Below, piece after piece: positions 9,401 to 21,645 of a stretch of 64,000 nt of DNA; the first letter of the stretch is position 1, and each line of letters begins with the position of its first letter. A program made the position numbers and the translations under genes. Source of the DNA: Branchiostoma floridae (lineage: Eukaryota; Chordata; Leptocardii; Amphioxiformes; Branchiostomatidae); assembly GCF_000003815.2 (NCBI RefSeq), contig NC_049981.1:19641065-19705064 (forward strand), given 5' to 3'. Under the pieces are notes generated by a model, which searched no databases, was not told the origin of the DNA, and worked only from the letters and a program-made list of their open reading frames with translations.

Positions 9401-12400
9401 ACCATATAGCACTCACTGGTCACTTGCAACTTAGGAATATGTCCTAAATTTGAAGAAAAAAAATCTAGCAACCTCTTGTTGAGGGATATGTAGCAATGGA
9501 AAGAATCACTTTTACATATCTTCATCTCTGTCACACCCTTCATAGTTATGGATATACCTGACTTACTGGATTTCATGTGACTAGTATTTGGAGGCATTAG
9601 CATTGAAATGCAGGGCAAGTATACACACACTCAAGATTAGTATCAAGAACCATGGGAGAGACAGAGCTACCTGCAGCACTGATTACTTAAGATTCAGGAA
9701 GTACTTACTTTTTCCAAGCCTTACATTACAATCTTACTAAATGTACTATAAAGGTTGATCTTTTTCTATGAAAAATTCATCCTTTAGTAGTTTCACATAA
9801 AAGAGCCCTACGGTATTTCTCTTTTGACATTCTCATTGAACCCTGATGCAAAGTTTCATTCACGTAGAAGTGACCTTAGAATATATACTGGTATATAGTA
9901 GAATTAAGCTGGTATACTAGAATTAAGCTGTAGTCAGTATGCATACTGAACATTCTATACATTGAACCTTCTCCATATTACCTAAGCCTGTGAGAACCAA
10001 GATTGGTCCCAAAAGGCTAAATCAGCAGGTAAAGGCTAATTGACTAGCTCTTCAAGTATTAAACTTGAATAGACTTGTGTACAGACACAAGTATTACATG
10101 GCTAAGAAACCTATTTTCTGCAACTTAAATATCCTAGAATAATGAAAATTATGTACAAAAAATAATATAATGATTGGTCATGCTCTGCTCTTTAGTGAAG
10201 AAAATCATTGAAAATCTAGTGTCATTTCCTGAATCTATGGTCAAGGAAAAGAAGGAAAATTTTGAGAATGCTTGCTTAGTTGTCTTAGGCACAGCAACTT
10301 ATTTTAGAGCAGCAACTCACAACTGTAACAATTTCAAAGCTCTGCTAACATCCAAACAACTACACTTACCTGCATGCATCGCCGCTGTTTATTTATCGCA
10401 CCATAAAGAACCATTTTAAGTACTAATATATGTACATGTATTTATAGGTTGTGGAAGAAGATATATTTTCTTTAAGAATAGCTAACTTAAAGTAGGTTTT
10501 AGCAGTGTGTCAAGTTGCTCAAAGCTTTAGAGATAATGAAAGTACTTGCACCCAACATTGAGTCATGAAACTGTGTTGTAAAGTGGTTGCTAGCTGGAAA
10601 CTGCTGTGAGATAACATTAGTGTCAAACTGCTGTGAGAGACCATCATGGCTATATTGGGATAATGGTAATGGAAAATTACTGGTTCCGTTGGAATTGAGA
10701 TTTAATCCTGCCAGAGGAGACGCCATCTGCTGTCTGATGACAATTGTCTGACAGTTTACTCGCATGTGCCACATAGAAATATTTAAAGAATCAGAAATTT
10801 GAGTGGAAAAATTTACGTTGTTATGTAAAAATTAAGTTATACTAAGAGGTAGGTTTTAGCCTTAGTTTTTTAGTACTGTAACAGTAACTTTAATTAGATG
10901 TTGTGCCAATCAATTAGAGCGATTCTTCTCTATAGAAATTTACAGCAGTCCAAGCTTTAATGTGTCACAATAATTCTCTTTTGGTGTAATGACAAATATT
11001 TCTAGTTTTACAACAGATCTCACAATCAAGGATAGAATAATTGATATATAGAAATCTGTATGGGGGAAGTTTACTAGCTCAGCTGATGCTAAAAACTGGT
11101 ACCAGGAAAAACAAGAATTCTGTTGTACAAAAAAAAAGAGGAAAAAGCTTTGTCGAATATTCTAAGATACATTGTCCTGGGACATATACTACAATGTATT
11201 GTACATACATGTAGTAGGAAGTTATATCAACTTTATATTGGAATGTCATACTTGTACTTAAGTCAGTATTGTCTTTTTAAATACTAGTATACTGGTAGCT
11301 TTTAGTAACAAGGAATGGTTGTTGTGTTCTTGTCAGTTTTTTAATGTGCATCTTGCCTTTTAGGTATTTTTTATGGCTGCTGGTGTTTAAAAATGTAAGG
11401 CGCCATTCTTTGCCAAAGGTACTTAAACTGTGTTAATAGATTATCAATATCTTGCCTGTTGTTTTGTCAAGTAATGTTGGAACAATGTACATTTTGGTTC
11501 CTTTCAAGTTGAACATTTGTTTATCTATTTTATAAACTTTTTGTTTTCATTATATCTTACTGTTTCCCATGTATGGTTATCCTATTCTTCTCATATTCTT
11601 TGCATAAAATCGTTCCAGCCATGTGGCTTTTTTCTGATTTAAAACAGAGAGGCCAGTATGGCATATAAGGTAACAAAACTTATCAAATGTACTGTTTTAT
11701 GTTAAACTCCTTTTAACCTTTTTTAATGATATGCTGTTATTGGTAGTCCCAAGTCCTTTCAATACTGTTAGTGTGCCAAAGAACTTGTACAATGTATTTT
11801 CAAAGCTGCCAAATGTCACAAATTATTTTGCATTTAAATTTGCATTTCCTGTGTAACAAGTCATCATGATTTATCTTGTGTAATAAATTGCTGTTACAGT
11901 ACGGTACCCATGTACATGATTCCTTTTGTTCTTTTACACATCCTCATTCAAGTTCTAAGCCCTTCACTCTACACAAAATGATAAAAATTATTGCTTTTGT
12001 CTTTAGAGTGCTACTACATGTACCAAATATCCTCACATGTGAAGTGTAGAAACCACAGGAACATGTCATGAATATTGCAGACAAAAAATAAGGTAAAAAA
12101 GAGCTCCTGATTTGCATTAGTATTAGAAACCACAGGAACATGTCATGAATATTGCAGACAAAAAATAAGGTAAAAAAGAGCTCCTGATTTGCATTAGTAT
12201 CTGATAATGTCAATCATTCTTCAAGGTAAATTGAATGTACCAAAAACCGTTGCCCTCTTCAAACCTGCTATATGCACATCTTCTATCAGATTTATGCATC
12301 CACACCTCATAAGGGCCCTTTTGTCTCTTGCTGGCATCTTCAACATCAGTCATCATCCAGACAGATCTTTTCACACAGCTTTACTTCAGAGCTTCTAACA

Positions 12401-13629
12401 TAGCTCCTCTCCAGGCTAACCTATTGATCTAGCACATTAATCCTACCAGCCATGGCCTGGCGTGCATGAACCCAATTTCCTGCCAGCGCTCAAGAGGAAA
12501 TAGTGCAGCATCCATTCTCAAGCAGTCATCCATCTAAAAAAGTGGAGTGGCTTGAAATTATATGGCTAATTCTGGCCAGTTGAAACTTGTAGGGACCCTA
12601 GAAATTTGGAACCTCTTACAGATTTCTAAGGCCACACTGACTTGTCTATGTGGATGACAGCCATGCTCCCAGCAATTTTTGTCCGTTTGTAATACAAAGG
12701 TTTGCAATCATAAAAAGATACTGCAAAATATGCAAAGAGATGCTGTAAATTGCAAAATGAAATCAACCAATGGAATCTGATACTAATGTGAAATCTTCCA
12801 AAATCAACGGTGTGAAAAAGCAGAAATAACAAATCTATTGTTTCTATTCACTGTTCCCCATTCCCCATGTGGTCACAACATATATTTCATAGAGAAGGCA
12901 GTTTTTTTAGTCTTGCATCAGCTTTGGGGTGCCCAGAGGATGTCATCCATATAATCAGAATGGTCTCAGATATGTCTTCTTGCTGGGGCATTTTATGATG
13001 GAATCTGACTTTGGCACATGAGCACAGAAGAAAACCTGGCTCCTTCAAATGGCATATGAAGCTACAAGACTCCGTGCAGGAACAAGTTGACCTGACATTT
13101 GGAAAATGACCTCCCATATTATTAAAAGAAACCAATGTTACTGTAATAAATGTAATTTTACAGTGCACATCGCCCTGTAGTATATGCCTCAATAATGGAT
13201 GAAAGTGAAGACAAGCAATAAAAACTGTTCGATCACTTGTATTTTTATCTTGATAAAGTGGGTATTTACATGCTTCATATTTTATGCAGCCTTCATGATT
13301 TTTATGTGTACAACAAGGTACCTCCCGTATTTAACATTCTTAAATTGCTGCTTGCACAAATTGTTTCAGATAACTTTTATCGGACAAGCAGCTTCATTTT
13401 TTGCCTTCATAATACCAACTGTATACAGGTAGATCTAGTTGCAGTACACTTTGGGCATTTCGTTACATTTTCACAATAAAGTATTTAGATAGAGGTTTCC
13501 TCACATTAATTTCAAACCATCAAACATGCATCGACATGAGTATCTACACCACAATTTGATCAAGACATTACCAAAATTGTTACGTTTGATGTTTTATGCT
13601 AATTGAGGTCAATGTTGCAGTGTACGGGG
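9401..13629. other. Gene-free stretch between MTHFD2 and GRHPR
   Basis: AT-rich with no exon-like open stretch and only scattered short frames. It must contain the 3' untranslated ends of both convergent genes. The one structured feature is a 77-bp tandem duplication at 12048-12198. Confidence 0.7.
12048..12198. repeat. Tandem duplication, 77-bp unit, two copies
   Basis: The segment from 12048 recurs from 12125 with no mismatch seen for about 74 bases. A very recent duplication or an assembly slip would both explain this. Confidence 0.85.
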
Positions 13630-13751
13630 TCAAAGTTGAACCTGTGCTGGCATCTTCTCTCCCTTTAATCCAGCCAGCAGGTTACGTGCGGCCAAGACAG
13701 CCATCTCTGTCCGCGTCTCCACTGTAGCGCTGCCGATATGTGGCAGGACAA
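13630..13751 (-). CDS. GRHPR: GRHPR exon 10 (last)
   Basis: Encodes [39 protein letters not shown] and stop at 13632-13630. It contains the catalytic His. There is no peroxisomal SKL-type ending. Confidence 0.95.
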
Positions 13752-16700
13752 CTATAAGAGTACAGACAACAAATTAAGGAAAGTGTAATTTTAAACAAAT
13801 ACTCCTAACTTGTCTATTATCATGCTAATGATGCTATCTACATAAATACTCAGGTTTGATGTTACTTGCAGTAATATTGCAGTGCTACACACAGACAAAA
13901 TTAATTTCAGTAATCTAAGAAGGGTGCTTTAACCCTTAAACTGCCAAAACTGGATATATCCGGCACGCATATACATGCCTTGTGTGCCGTGCCCGGTTAT
14001 AACCGGGATAGCGTATTCCCCCGAAGTAGCAGCTTTGCGTGCATGTAGCGCACGAACCCCGGACGTTAGGGACTTCGGCCTTGTTCGGTTGTCTCTGTTC
14101 GGGGGTCAGCGGCCAACCTCGGCACTAATAGCATTTTATAGGGCTGAAGCTCTGGCAGTTTAAGGGTTAAAACGGTGCATTTATAGAATCTACTTGACTC
14201 TATAATTTTAGGAGAGACATCTAGCACACACCATCAAAAGTGCAGCTTTTCATCAAGAGCAGCAACTTACGAGTACATATTACAACCTGCAGAAGATCAC
14301 CTTTTCAGTTGGCTGGATCAGATGGAGATGAATGTCCTTTTCAACATCAGTCTAGGTATTATTTTAATGTGTCATGCTATGAGACAATGTACAGATTATG
14401 TACCTGGTAATAAAAAGACAAACAAACATACCACAGTTGTCCAGAGTTAGGAGTGGATGATCAGTAGGAAGTGGTTCTGGCGTGGTGACGTCCAGTCCTG
14501 CTGCCTTGATGGTTCCCCTCTTCAGGGCCTCATACAGGTCCTCCTGGTGAACCACACCTCCTCTGAAGCAAAACATACAGTCAAACCTGCCGAAGACAAA
14601 CCTTGCAGTGCCTAGTGCAACTGTCCTTTATCTGTAGCAGGGAATATTGTTACAGGGAAGGGTTGCATGCCCTTCCCCTTTAACATGCTCAAGGCAACTC
14701 AAACATCAGACCACTATTTTACATCCCTTTTAAAAGACGGATGCAGCCCTGACCAAGATACCCTAACTAGGATTGAACTGGGGGTCTCCCACTTACCAAC
14801 CAGATAATTAATTGTGAGGCTGCCACCAGTTAAACTACAGGGACATTCAGTGAACCTTTAAAATCTGGTCTAAGCAGGTGTTGATGGGAAAAATGTGGTC
14901 ACATTGGCGAGGTAGTCCCTATGTACAGGTGGTCATAATATGCCTCAAGCCTGAAGGAGACTTTACATGTGACTTGCTTGCAATACTTTTTCTACTCACT
15001 AGATGTCTCTTCTACCAGGCAGTACCAGTACTGCCTTCTTGGTCCATTGAGTAGATTACAGCGACTAGATGTAACGTTTGCATGGCACTATCTTCAATAG
15101 GGAGATGCAGCTTACTCTAAAAGCAGATCCTTTCAGCAGCATAAGATAGTATCAAAATCTGTGCATTGGCTACCATTTCATTTACGTCACGATTGCCTGA
15201 TACTAGCATTTGACCAGTGCGTTATGCTGCAGATCCTCATCAGGTAGCCAATGCACACTCCTAGGCCTGCTACATTCCTTTACCAGGTTTTGATACTATC
15301 TTATGCTACCGTAGAATCTGCTTGGTGATTAGATGCAGCTAACACTTTCAATTTGGACTGACATCAGGAATTTGAAAATCCAAGTATAAATGTATTTATC
15401 TATGTAACTATCTTTTTGGCATGTGAAACTCAGCAATCTACAATAAAGTTGAAATTCAAGGCAAAGGCTGATTACATAGATTCTTTTAGAGGGATAAATA
15501 TTTGATTATATTCGTGAAGAATTTTGAAGATGAAGCATGGCATCTTTACCTGCTTGTGTTAATAAAGATTGCAGAAGATTTCATCTTGCTGAAGACGGTC
15601 TTGTTAAACATTTCCTTGGTCTCAGGTGTAAGGGCGCAGGTCGCAATCACAAAGTCTGACTCTGACAAGAGCTCCTCCAATTCAACTGGAAATCCAACAC
15701 AGCCACAAATAAGATTAGATACCAAAACAACAAGTTCTTCTGCAGTACTATTGGACCCTATAGAAAGCTGCTTGGAGGCCTATTATCAAACTTGACATTC
15801 ACTTTCCTGACCCGTACCAACCTACCAAATATCATGAGGATCCATCCACGGCTTCTTGATTTTTTACTATATCTAGACAGATAGACACACAAACACACAG
15901 CATAGAAAAATAACTTTCTTGATGACGGTAACATTGGCCATGGAATTTGGAAAGGCACTACATATTTGGACAATGCTAACTTATATTTCAACCTTCTTGT
16001 TGCAGGAAACTTCAATTCTCACACACAATCAACATACAAAACAACAGTTACTGTACTGTAGCTGTAAATAATGCCCAGCATACAAGAATCAACTGAAGCA
16101 AATATATTCTATATTTGATGAATACAATTCATTTTCTGTGGTTGAATCAATTCCAGCAGCCTGAGTACACTGACCATGCACTGCTCCAACCTTCCCAGCT
16201 GCCTCCGGTTTGGGGTTCCTGCCATGGTACAGAAACCTGGAAACTCCAAATGGTTTCAGTCTTTCAGCTACTGCAGCACCTGTTGTGGATCAAAAGAAAT
16301 TAACATGTGCCAAATTACAACAAGAATATTCTATTTCACTTAGATATATCTAGAGCTAGATCTATCAATTTCTAGATCTAGATCTATCTATTTGCCACTA
16401 AGGATATTTGGTAGTTGTAAAGCGGAAAGGATTGCGGTGAAATGACAAATAAACTGTAAATGGACATTTGCTAAATAACATTCTAACACAAGAATTAATT
16501 AAGCTACAGGACAATAGGACCATGCCAACTTGGCTCAGTCAATACCCAGAATTCGTATTTGGCTAGGGTTAGGGAGGCTAAGGGTTTTGGGCCAAGTTAC
16601 TGTAAATGCATTTAAGTTCGCAGGGATTTAATTTCGAAGTAGCGGGAAAAAGGACCGTTTGCGATTGTTTTCAGTTTGCGGTAGCACCATGCAATGTAAT

Positions 16701-19297
16701 CTCTTACTGCCATGGAAAAAACGTTCATGGTGGTTTTACATTTGAGGTAAATTTGTAATGCAAAAATCGCAACATTAAACCACTGCGAAAATTTCTGTAT
16801 TTACAGTAACCAGGGTATTAGTTCAATTTGGTCTAATTATCCATAGGACAAGCTAGTAGAGGATCATAGCAACAAACAACAGAAGAAAGAAATGCAACCA
16901 ATGGCACTGACCTATCCTACCCAGGCCTACAATCCCCACGGTACTGCCAGACAGTCCTGAACCACACATCCACAGGGGGATCCACGTGCCCCAACCACCA
17001 CTGAACATAGGAGGAGAAAGTAATAAGTGTCAGTACCATACATTCTGGTGTAGCTATAAACCATTTCATAAAAAAGGAAAAAGAGTGCTTCTCTTTACAC
17101 TCTTGTAAAACATCATCATAGTCATAATATTGCAGATACTTGACTTAAAAATAGGTAAGTATGAATTACAGTAGAATGTGACCTTTTGACCTCATGGACT
17201 CCCTCGACCAGCCTCCTGCTTGTGGTGAGCAGCAAGGCAACTGTCAGCTCTGCCTGAGGACATAGATGGAAACATTATGGATCCATTCATAACATCTAGG
17301 TTGAATAATGATGACTTTTCAATTAGAAATAGTTTTGAAATCTTCACACTAATAAAACATCATGATCAAAGATCTGGAAATGTCATATACCATAACAGAG
17401 TATATGTAATTCAAATCTTAAAGAACTTACTGTTGCATCTGTTAACACATCTGGAGTATAGCCTAGTGGGAGCTTCCTGAAAATATATGTGATGTAGATT
17501 TAAGGTTAACACAAACACTATTGCAAATTTACAGTATCAACTATACCTTTTGGTCACTATAAGGATTTTGTTTAGGGGGTTTCTTTTGTACATTTTGGGG
17601 ACTAAGGAACACTGAAGGCCCGAGACAAGTAATGTAGGCACCAGCTTTCTAAGGGAGTCCAGGGGCATCACTGTAAAATTTGTAAAATTAGACCACTGAA
17701 ATGGCATTTCCCTCATTTTTTAAAAAGATTTCAAGGTAAAAAAAATGGAGATGATAACATTAACAACGCTGTCAAGAGAGGATTCATTGATCGTCTCTTA
17801 GGGGTACCCACAAGTATGTATGAGTATGGGTCATCCAAACCCCCCTTTACCTACAGGCATGATACTGACCTGGACTTGAGGAGCTGACTTACCTTTTCCT
17901 GAGTTCTGGCAATGAAATATGGTCAAACCCCACAGACATGGTGCTCACTGCCTTCAGTCCTGGTCCTGATAAACACATAGCAACATGGTAAGGAGAAAAT
18001 AGACACAAGCATGTTTGGTTATGTCATGAGTATTGACTATAGTATTAGTCCCTCTCAGGCTCTCCCCAGTACATTTTCATATTGAAATTGGGATTAGAAT
18101 GATTTGGCCATATACCAACTTGGCCCAGTTAACTCTGAGTCAGTGGAACACCCTGGTCAATTAGGCCCAACATCCTGGTGAGCTTGGTCAGGTTGAGGAT
18201 CTGGGTGTTGGGATGTCAAACACTTAAAATTGTTTGACATTCCTAAAGTTGTTCACAGCAAAGACTTACATGCTACTTGCTATAAGCTTTTACTTCTCAT
18301 CGCGTAATAACACTTAGTTACTAAATAAACAAATACATGACTGACCCACCTGCTGCATCCAGCACCTCTGCATCAATCTTATCTGTCAGCAGACAGTACA
18401 GCCCATCTATACCCTTCACTCCCTTCAGCAGTTCTACCCTGGGAACAGGGTCATCTGCATCCCACTGGGCCACACTACATCTGGAACAGGATACAAAGTA
18501 TTCACTTTATGTTTGAGAAGACTGGGGGGGGGGTTAAAAAAAACAGCTACAATTTTCAGCGTCTCCGCAAAGGAGGAGTGGCTATTGTAAAGTAATTTGG
18601 GAGAAACTAGCATAACGCTACAAGATACTCAACTGGATATGTCTCTGATGTCTCCCTAGCTAACTGATTATATATCCAATCATTATGATTTATTGTAGAT
18701 TGCCTCACTATAGAAGTATTTCTTTTAAAAAATGGTTCGAAACAGCTGTGTATTTTGCCAATTATCTACAATGATAGTCCAAGCTGATCTGGGAAAAAGG
18801 TGTAAATATAGGGGGCGTGGCCGTGGCGTAAAATTGGCGGGTATAATTGATTCTTTATGCTGGACTCACGAATCAGTCACGCTTGTAATGGAGCACAAAT
18901 TTCTATTCTCCACATATATATTTACATAGACGTTGATTGAATTATTGGCAAATAGCAGAGTACACTGGAGTGATTGGACGTAGCTCATGACAATGTATTA
19001 GAATCATATTCATAAACGTAACATGAAAACTCACTCTCCCTGCAGCAAGTCCAGCGCTTTCTGCGGTATCCTACGAGTCACATACACATTTGGCTTCCCT
19101 GCTGTGCTCATTCTTCTCACATGTATCCCTCTGGACCCTTCTCTCTTTATAAAACACCCAAACAAGGCAGGTTTCGTGCAGAAATGTTGAAGTTTTGGGG
19201 CAAAGTTCATGTTTTCAGACGGCGGCGGCCATTTTGAATGGGCAATGCCTCCTGGGAAATATTCCCATGTGGGACGTCCCATCAGTGGATGGGCCAT
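13630..19297 (-). CDS. GRHPR: Glyoxylate reductase/hydroxypyruvate reductase, complete, ten coding exons
   Basis: This D-2-hydroxyacid dehydrogenase reduces hydroxypyruvate to D-glycerate and glyoxylate to glycolate. Exons in gene order are 19297-19035, 18480-18350, 17965-17893, 17476-17431, 17253-17183, 17000-16912, 16279-16175, 15685-15550, 14562-14432 and 13751-13630. All have GT-AG junctions with matching phases; the sum is 1167 bases, 388 residues plus stop. Motifs in order are [16 protein letters not shown], the NAD-fold GIVGLGRIG, and the catalytic residues Arg in NTSRGG, Glu in TPEPLP and His in LPHIGSA (Arg245, Glu274 and His293 by human numbering, from memory). Counted from the internal Met at 19111 the protein is 326 residues, close to the human 328. 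The first 62 codons may be 5' UTR or a mitochondrial leader. Confidence 0.95.
13929..14170. mobile_element. piggyBac-like short inverted-repeat element in a GRHPR intron
   Basis: Perfect inverted ends CCCTTAAACTGCCA are flanked by TTAA on both sides (13929-13932 and 14167-14170). Including the TTAA, a 19-bp perfect inverted repeat spans 13928-13946 and 14153-14171. TTAA duplication plus CCCTT ends is the mark of the piggyBac superfamily. At 234 bp with no frame it is non-autonomous. Confidence 0.8.
14432..14562 (-). CDS. GRHPR: GRHPR exon 9
   Basis: Encodes [20 protein letters not shown] then [18 protein letters not shown] and TLDNC, with the catalytic Glu in PEP. Confidence 0.95.
15122..15322. 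mobile_element. Foldback MITE, family 1, copy 1
   Basis: The ends AGCAGAT/ATCTGCT and the inner arms GCATAAGATAGTATCAAAA (15139-15157, inverted at 15288-15306) form a long stem. GTGCATTGGCTACC near 15170 is also inverted near 15245. It lies in a GRHPR intron. A diverged copy is at 55408-55562. Confidence 0.75.
15550..15685 (-). CDS. GRHPR: GRHPR exon 8
   Basis: Encodes [38 protein letters not shown] and IFINTSR; the last Arg, the catalytic one, is split across the donor. Confidence 0.94.
15755..15905. repeat. Fragment of the 30.7-kb interspersed element
   Basis: The stretch with ACCAACCTACCAAATATCAT, GAGGATCCATC and a short ACAGATAGACACAC run closely resembles 31860-31990. It is a truncated copy in a GRHPR intron. 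Confidence 0.6.
16175..16279 (-). CDS. GRHPR: GRHPR exon 7
   Basis: Encodes [20 protein letters not shown] then [14 protein letters not shown]. The Arg after the YHG turn sits where NADPH-preferring members bind the 2'-phosphate. Confidence 0.94.
16320..16392. repeat. AGATCTAGAT-type simple repeat
   Basis: Overlapping TAGATCTA words in a short imperfect run inside a GRHPR intron. Confidence 0.6.
16598..16808. mobile_element. MITE with TA duplication (Tc1/mariner-like ends)
   Basis: CTGTAAATGC at 16600 is matched by an inverted TTTACAG ending at 16806. Both are bordered by TA, and the imperfect arms extend to the TTCGC/GCGAA words, about 25 bp. It is 207 bp with no coding capacity. Confidence 0.65.
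16912..17000 (-). CDS. GRHPR: GRHPR exon 6
   Basis: Encodes [20 protein letters not shown] then [10 protein letters not shown], the glycine-rich NAD(P)-binding loop. Confidence 0.95.
17183..17253 (-). CDS. GRHPR: GRHPR exon 5
   Basis: Encodes [20 protein letters not shown] then EVK. The donor is GTCACA; this end is chosen because it restores the EVKSGGW reading across the junction. Confidence 0.9.
17431..17476 (-). CDS. GRHPR: GRHPR exon 4
   Basis: A 46-base exon encoding [15 protein letters not shown], the hinge into the coenzyme domain. Confidence 0.93.
17893..17965 (-). CDS. GRHPR: GRHPR exon 3
   Basis: Encodes [20 protein letters not shown] then LRKR, containing the MSVGxDH motif that lines the active site in this family. 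Confidence 0.94.
18350..18480 (-). CDS. GRHPR: GRHPR exon 2
   Basis: Encodes [36 protein letters not shown] and AEVLDAAG of the substrate-binding domain. Donor GTGGGT, acceptor TGTTCCAG. Confidence 0.94.
19035..19297 (-). CDS. GRHPR: GRHPR exon 1
   Basis: The conserved part begins [20 protein letters not shown], matching the VFVTRRIP start of the vertebrate enzyme. In-frame Met codons lie at 19297, 19210 and 19111. The stretch from 19210 has Arg, Lys and hydrophobic residues but few acidic ones, as mitochondrial presequences do. A GGCGGCCATTTT word (plus strand, about 19223-19234), resembling a YY1 site, favours a transcription start nearby and makes 19210 or 19111 a likelier start than 19297. 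Confidence 0.85.
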
Positions 19298-21645
19298 GTT
19301 GATTTGATTATGTTATAACGTTACCCCCGCACATAAATTTTTGTCCGTTTCCCCCAAAATAAGCTTTTTGAGCTTATGTCAATCGTATGAAGCAGCAAAA
19401 ATAACCGTTACCAATGTCGTGGAATGCCAAAGTCAGTTCCAAAGCCAAAGAAGATGTGAAAGAACAGAAATGAAGAATCTATTGTTCACTGTAACAATTA
19501 TGTGTGTTTAGTAATTTATTCAAATTTCAACTATTTCAATTTCAACATAACAGAGACAACTTTAATTTTTGCCAACCTTTTCTTATTGCACACAAGCCAG
19601 CATCAGTTTTGGGTTGCCAAAAGATGTCATCCGTGTAAGGTCATATCAGCATGGTCAAAAAAAAAAAATGGCTATAGGCACGCTCAGTGTGTCAATAGCC
19701 ACAGCGAAAAAGAATTAGGGCCAGTGACTTTCAACAGAATGACAAGTAAGACAAAGACACATTCAAACAACGAAGAAAAATGCAACTAATGGTCATATTT
19801 GGTACATTTTCTAGGATCATTCATGTCAGACCAAAACTCAACTTCAATGTGACTGTGTGGACAAGACAGACCTAAATAGACCTGTAACGTTAAATCTTCA
19901 ACAAACAACATTGTCATGTTGTGACAATGTTGCCTGCTATTCTGATTAGCACCACTTGTCTGTCTACCACCTGTCTCAAAACAAACAGTTCCATGTATTC
20001 AGTAGAGACTAAATATCCACAACCTAAAGCACAGGATAAGCATATTAGTGAAATCATCAGGACAACAAACAAGATGTTTACAGATTTAGTGCGATTCCTA
20101 TTTTGTCAAGATCTAACATCCATTGGCATAATACCGGTCGGTTTACTGCAATTTCTCAAGCAATGCTAATTTGGCAAATGATCAACGCATCATTTTCTCC
20201 AGTTACATGTTGCTGTTACAGCTTACCTTTGCCACTTCTTCTGTGTAAATTATTTTGTCTCTCTGGTCCTGCTAAAAACATAATATCGTAATTGGAACAC
20301 ACCGCGGAATTGCACGGAGAACGGGCGCGTGGTTGGAAGGGGGTGCACTATACCGGCCGAACGAAACACGGCACAATTAACTGCCGCTATGTACCTTTAT
20401 ACATCCTCTGTTGTTCCTTTCTTTCCTGTTAGTAGTTGCACAAAACAAAAATCTGCATGAGCATACAAAAAGTCATGAGAAAATGGGCGTATACTGACAA
20501 GAATTTTCATTTAATTTTGGTCCGTCACAACCGCTATGACGTAAAACTTTACTGCTGGCCGTAGCATTAAAAATGGCGGGAAAATGGCGCCGTACGTTCA
20601 ATTTGACCCATTCAGCCGTAGATCCGGGCGATAATGCAACGGTTCCTCACACTTTTACAAGAGTTGTAGGTCTGTAGGAAAGAAATTCAAGATTGTTGTT
20701 GAATCATGCTCGTCTTGTGCCGTGAGCACATGTGATTATTGTCTACAAATCTGGCGATGAACGTGACAGTGTGTTTGTCCCACGACGAGCTCGCCTGCCC
20801 CGAAAATGACCTGAAAACTTTTGGCCTTGTTGTCTTCGAATGCATTGTTATCGATGCTTTGTAAATGATGTATTGGACACCTAGATGTCTGAAGTGTGCA
20901 TACCTCAGAAATAACTATTGTTGCATGTGTAGATCTCTTTAAGTTCCACTATTTTTAATCGACCGGTATAAGGCTTATGACCGGTATTATGCCAATGCAT
21001 GTTACCACGCTTGATTTACGCTTTTTAGTAAAGAGAGAAATCTAATTCAAACTCTTCGCTCTTCGTTGATTCAGATAGTCAGCTGCATAAATAAATGACA
21101 ATGGCTGCGATACCTAAATTGGATAAAACTCCTCAGCTGTAATTACCATTAAACCATAGTTTATTTCCGCCTCCATTACCAAAAATTTATATCATAAACA
21201 TTTTTTAACACAACACAGCACCACTGAATAGCAGCGATCAATGTCACCCCCACCATAACTTTGAATTCGTCCAGTCCGCACCTAGCCAATCAGCGCTCGT
21301 TCCGCGAACTTTTCAAGGCTTGATTACAATAGCGGGACCACTCGAGCTTGTTGTTGTGGCTGTCAGGCTGGGTTTCAATGGCTTTTCTGTCCTTCTGGGC
21401 GTGATCATCGGCATAGGAGCCCAACCGGAAACGACAAGAACAACTTAGAGACGGTTGGGAATAGCCTGCGTGTCGAAATTCCACTGTTTCTTCAGATTAC
21501 GTGTGTTTGCGTGGTGTCCGTGGTTTAGGGAAGAGTTGTGGCATGCAGTCGGGAGGCCAGGTCTCAGTGCCCCGCCGCCACGCGAACGTGCTCTGGGTCT
21601 AAAAGGTATCTTCTCTGGACTCGGACCAAATCTTTCACCTTCTAG
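19298..21645. other. Upstream region of GRHPR and GC-richer stretch
   Basis: No exon is supported. Two ATGGCG-type words around 20570-20590 (AAAATGGCGGG, AAAATGGCGCC) resemble YY1/initiator-proximal elements. From about 21290 the sequence becomes GC-rich and CpG-bearing, suggesting a promoter for the gene starting near 21.6 kb. A frame at 21455-21676 is open but shows no conservation cue. Confidence 0.45.
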
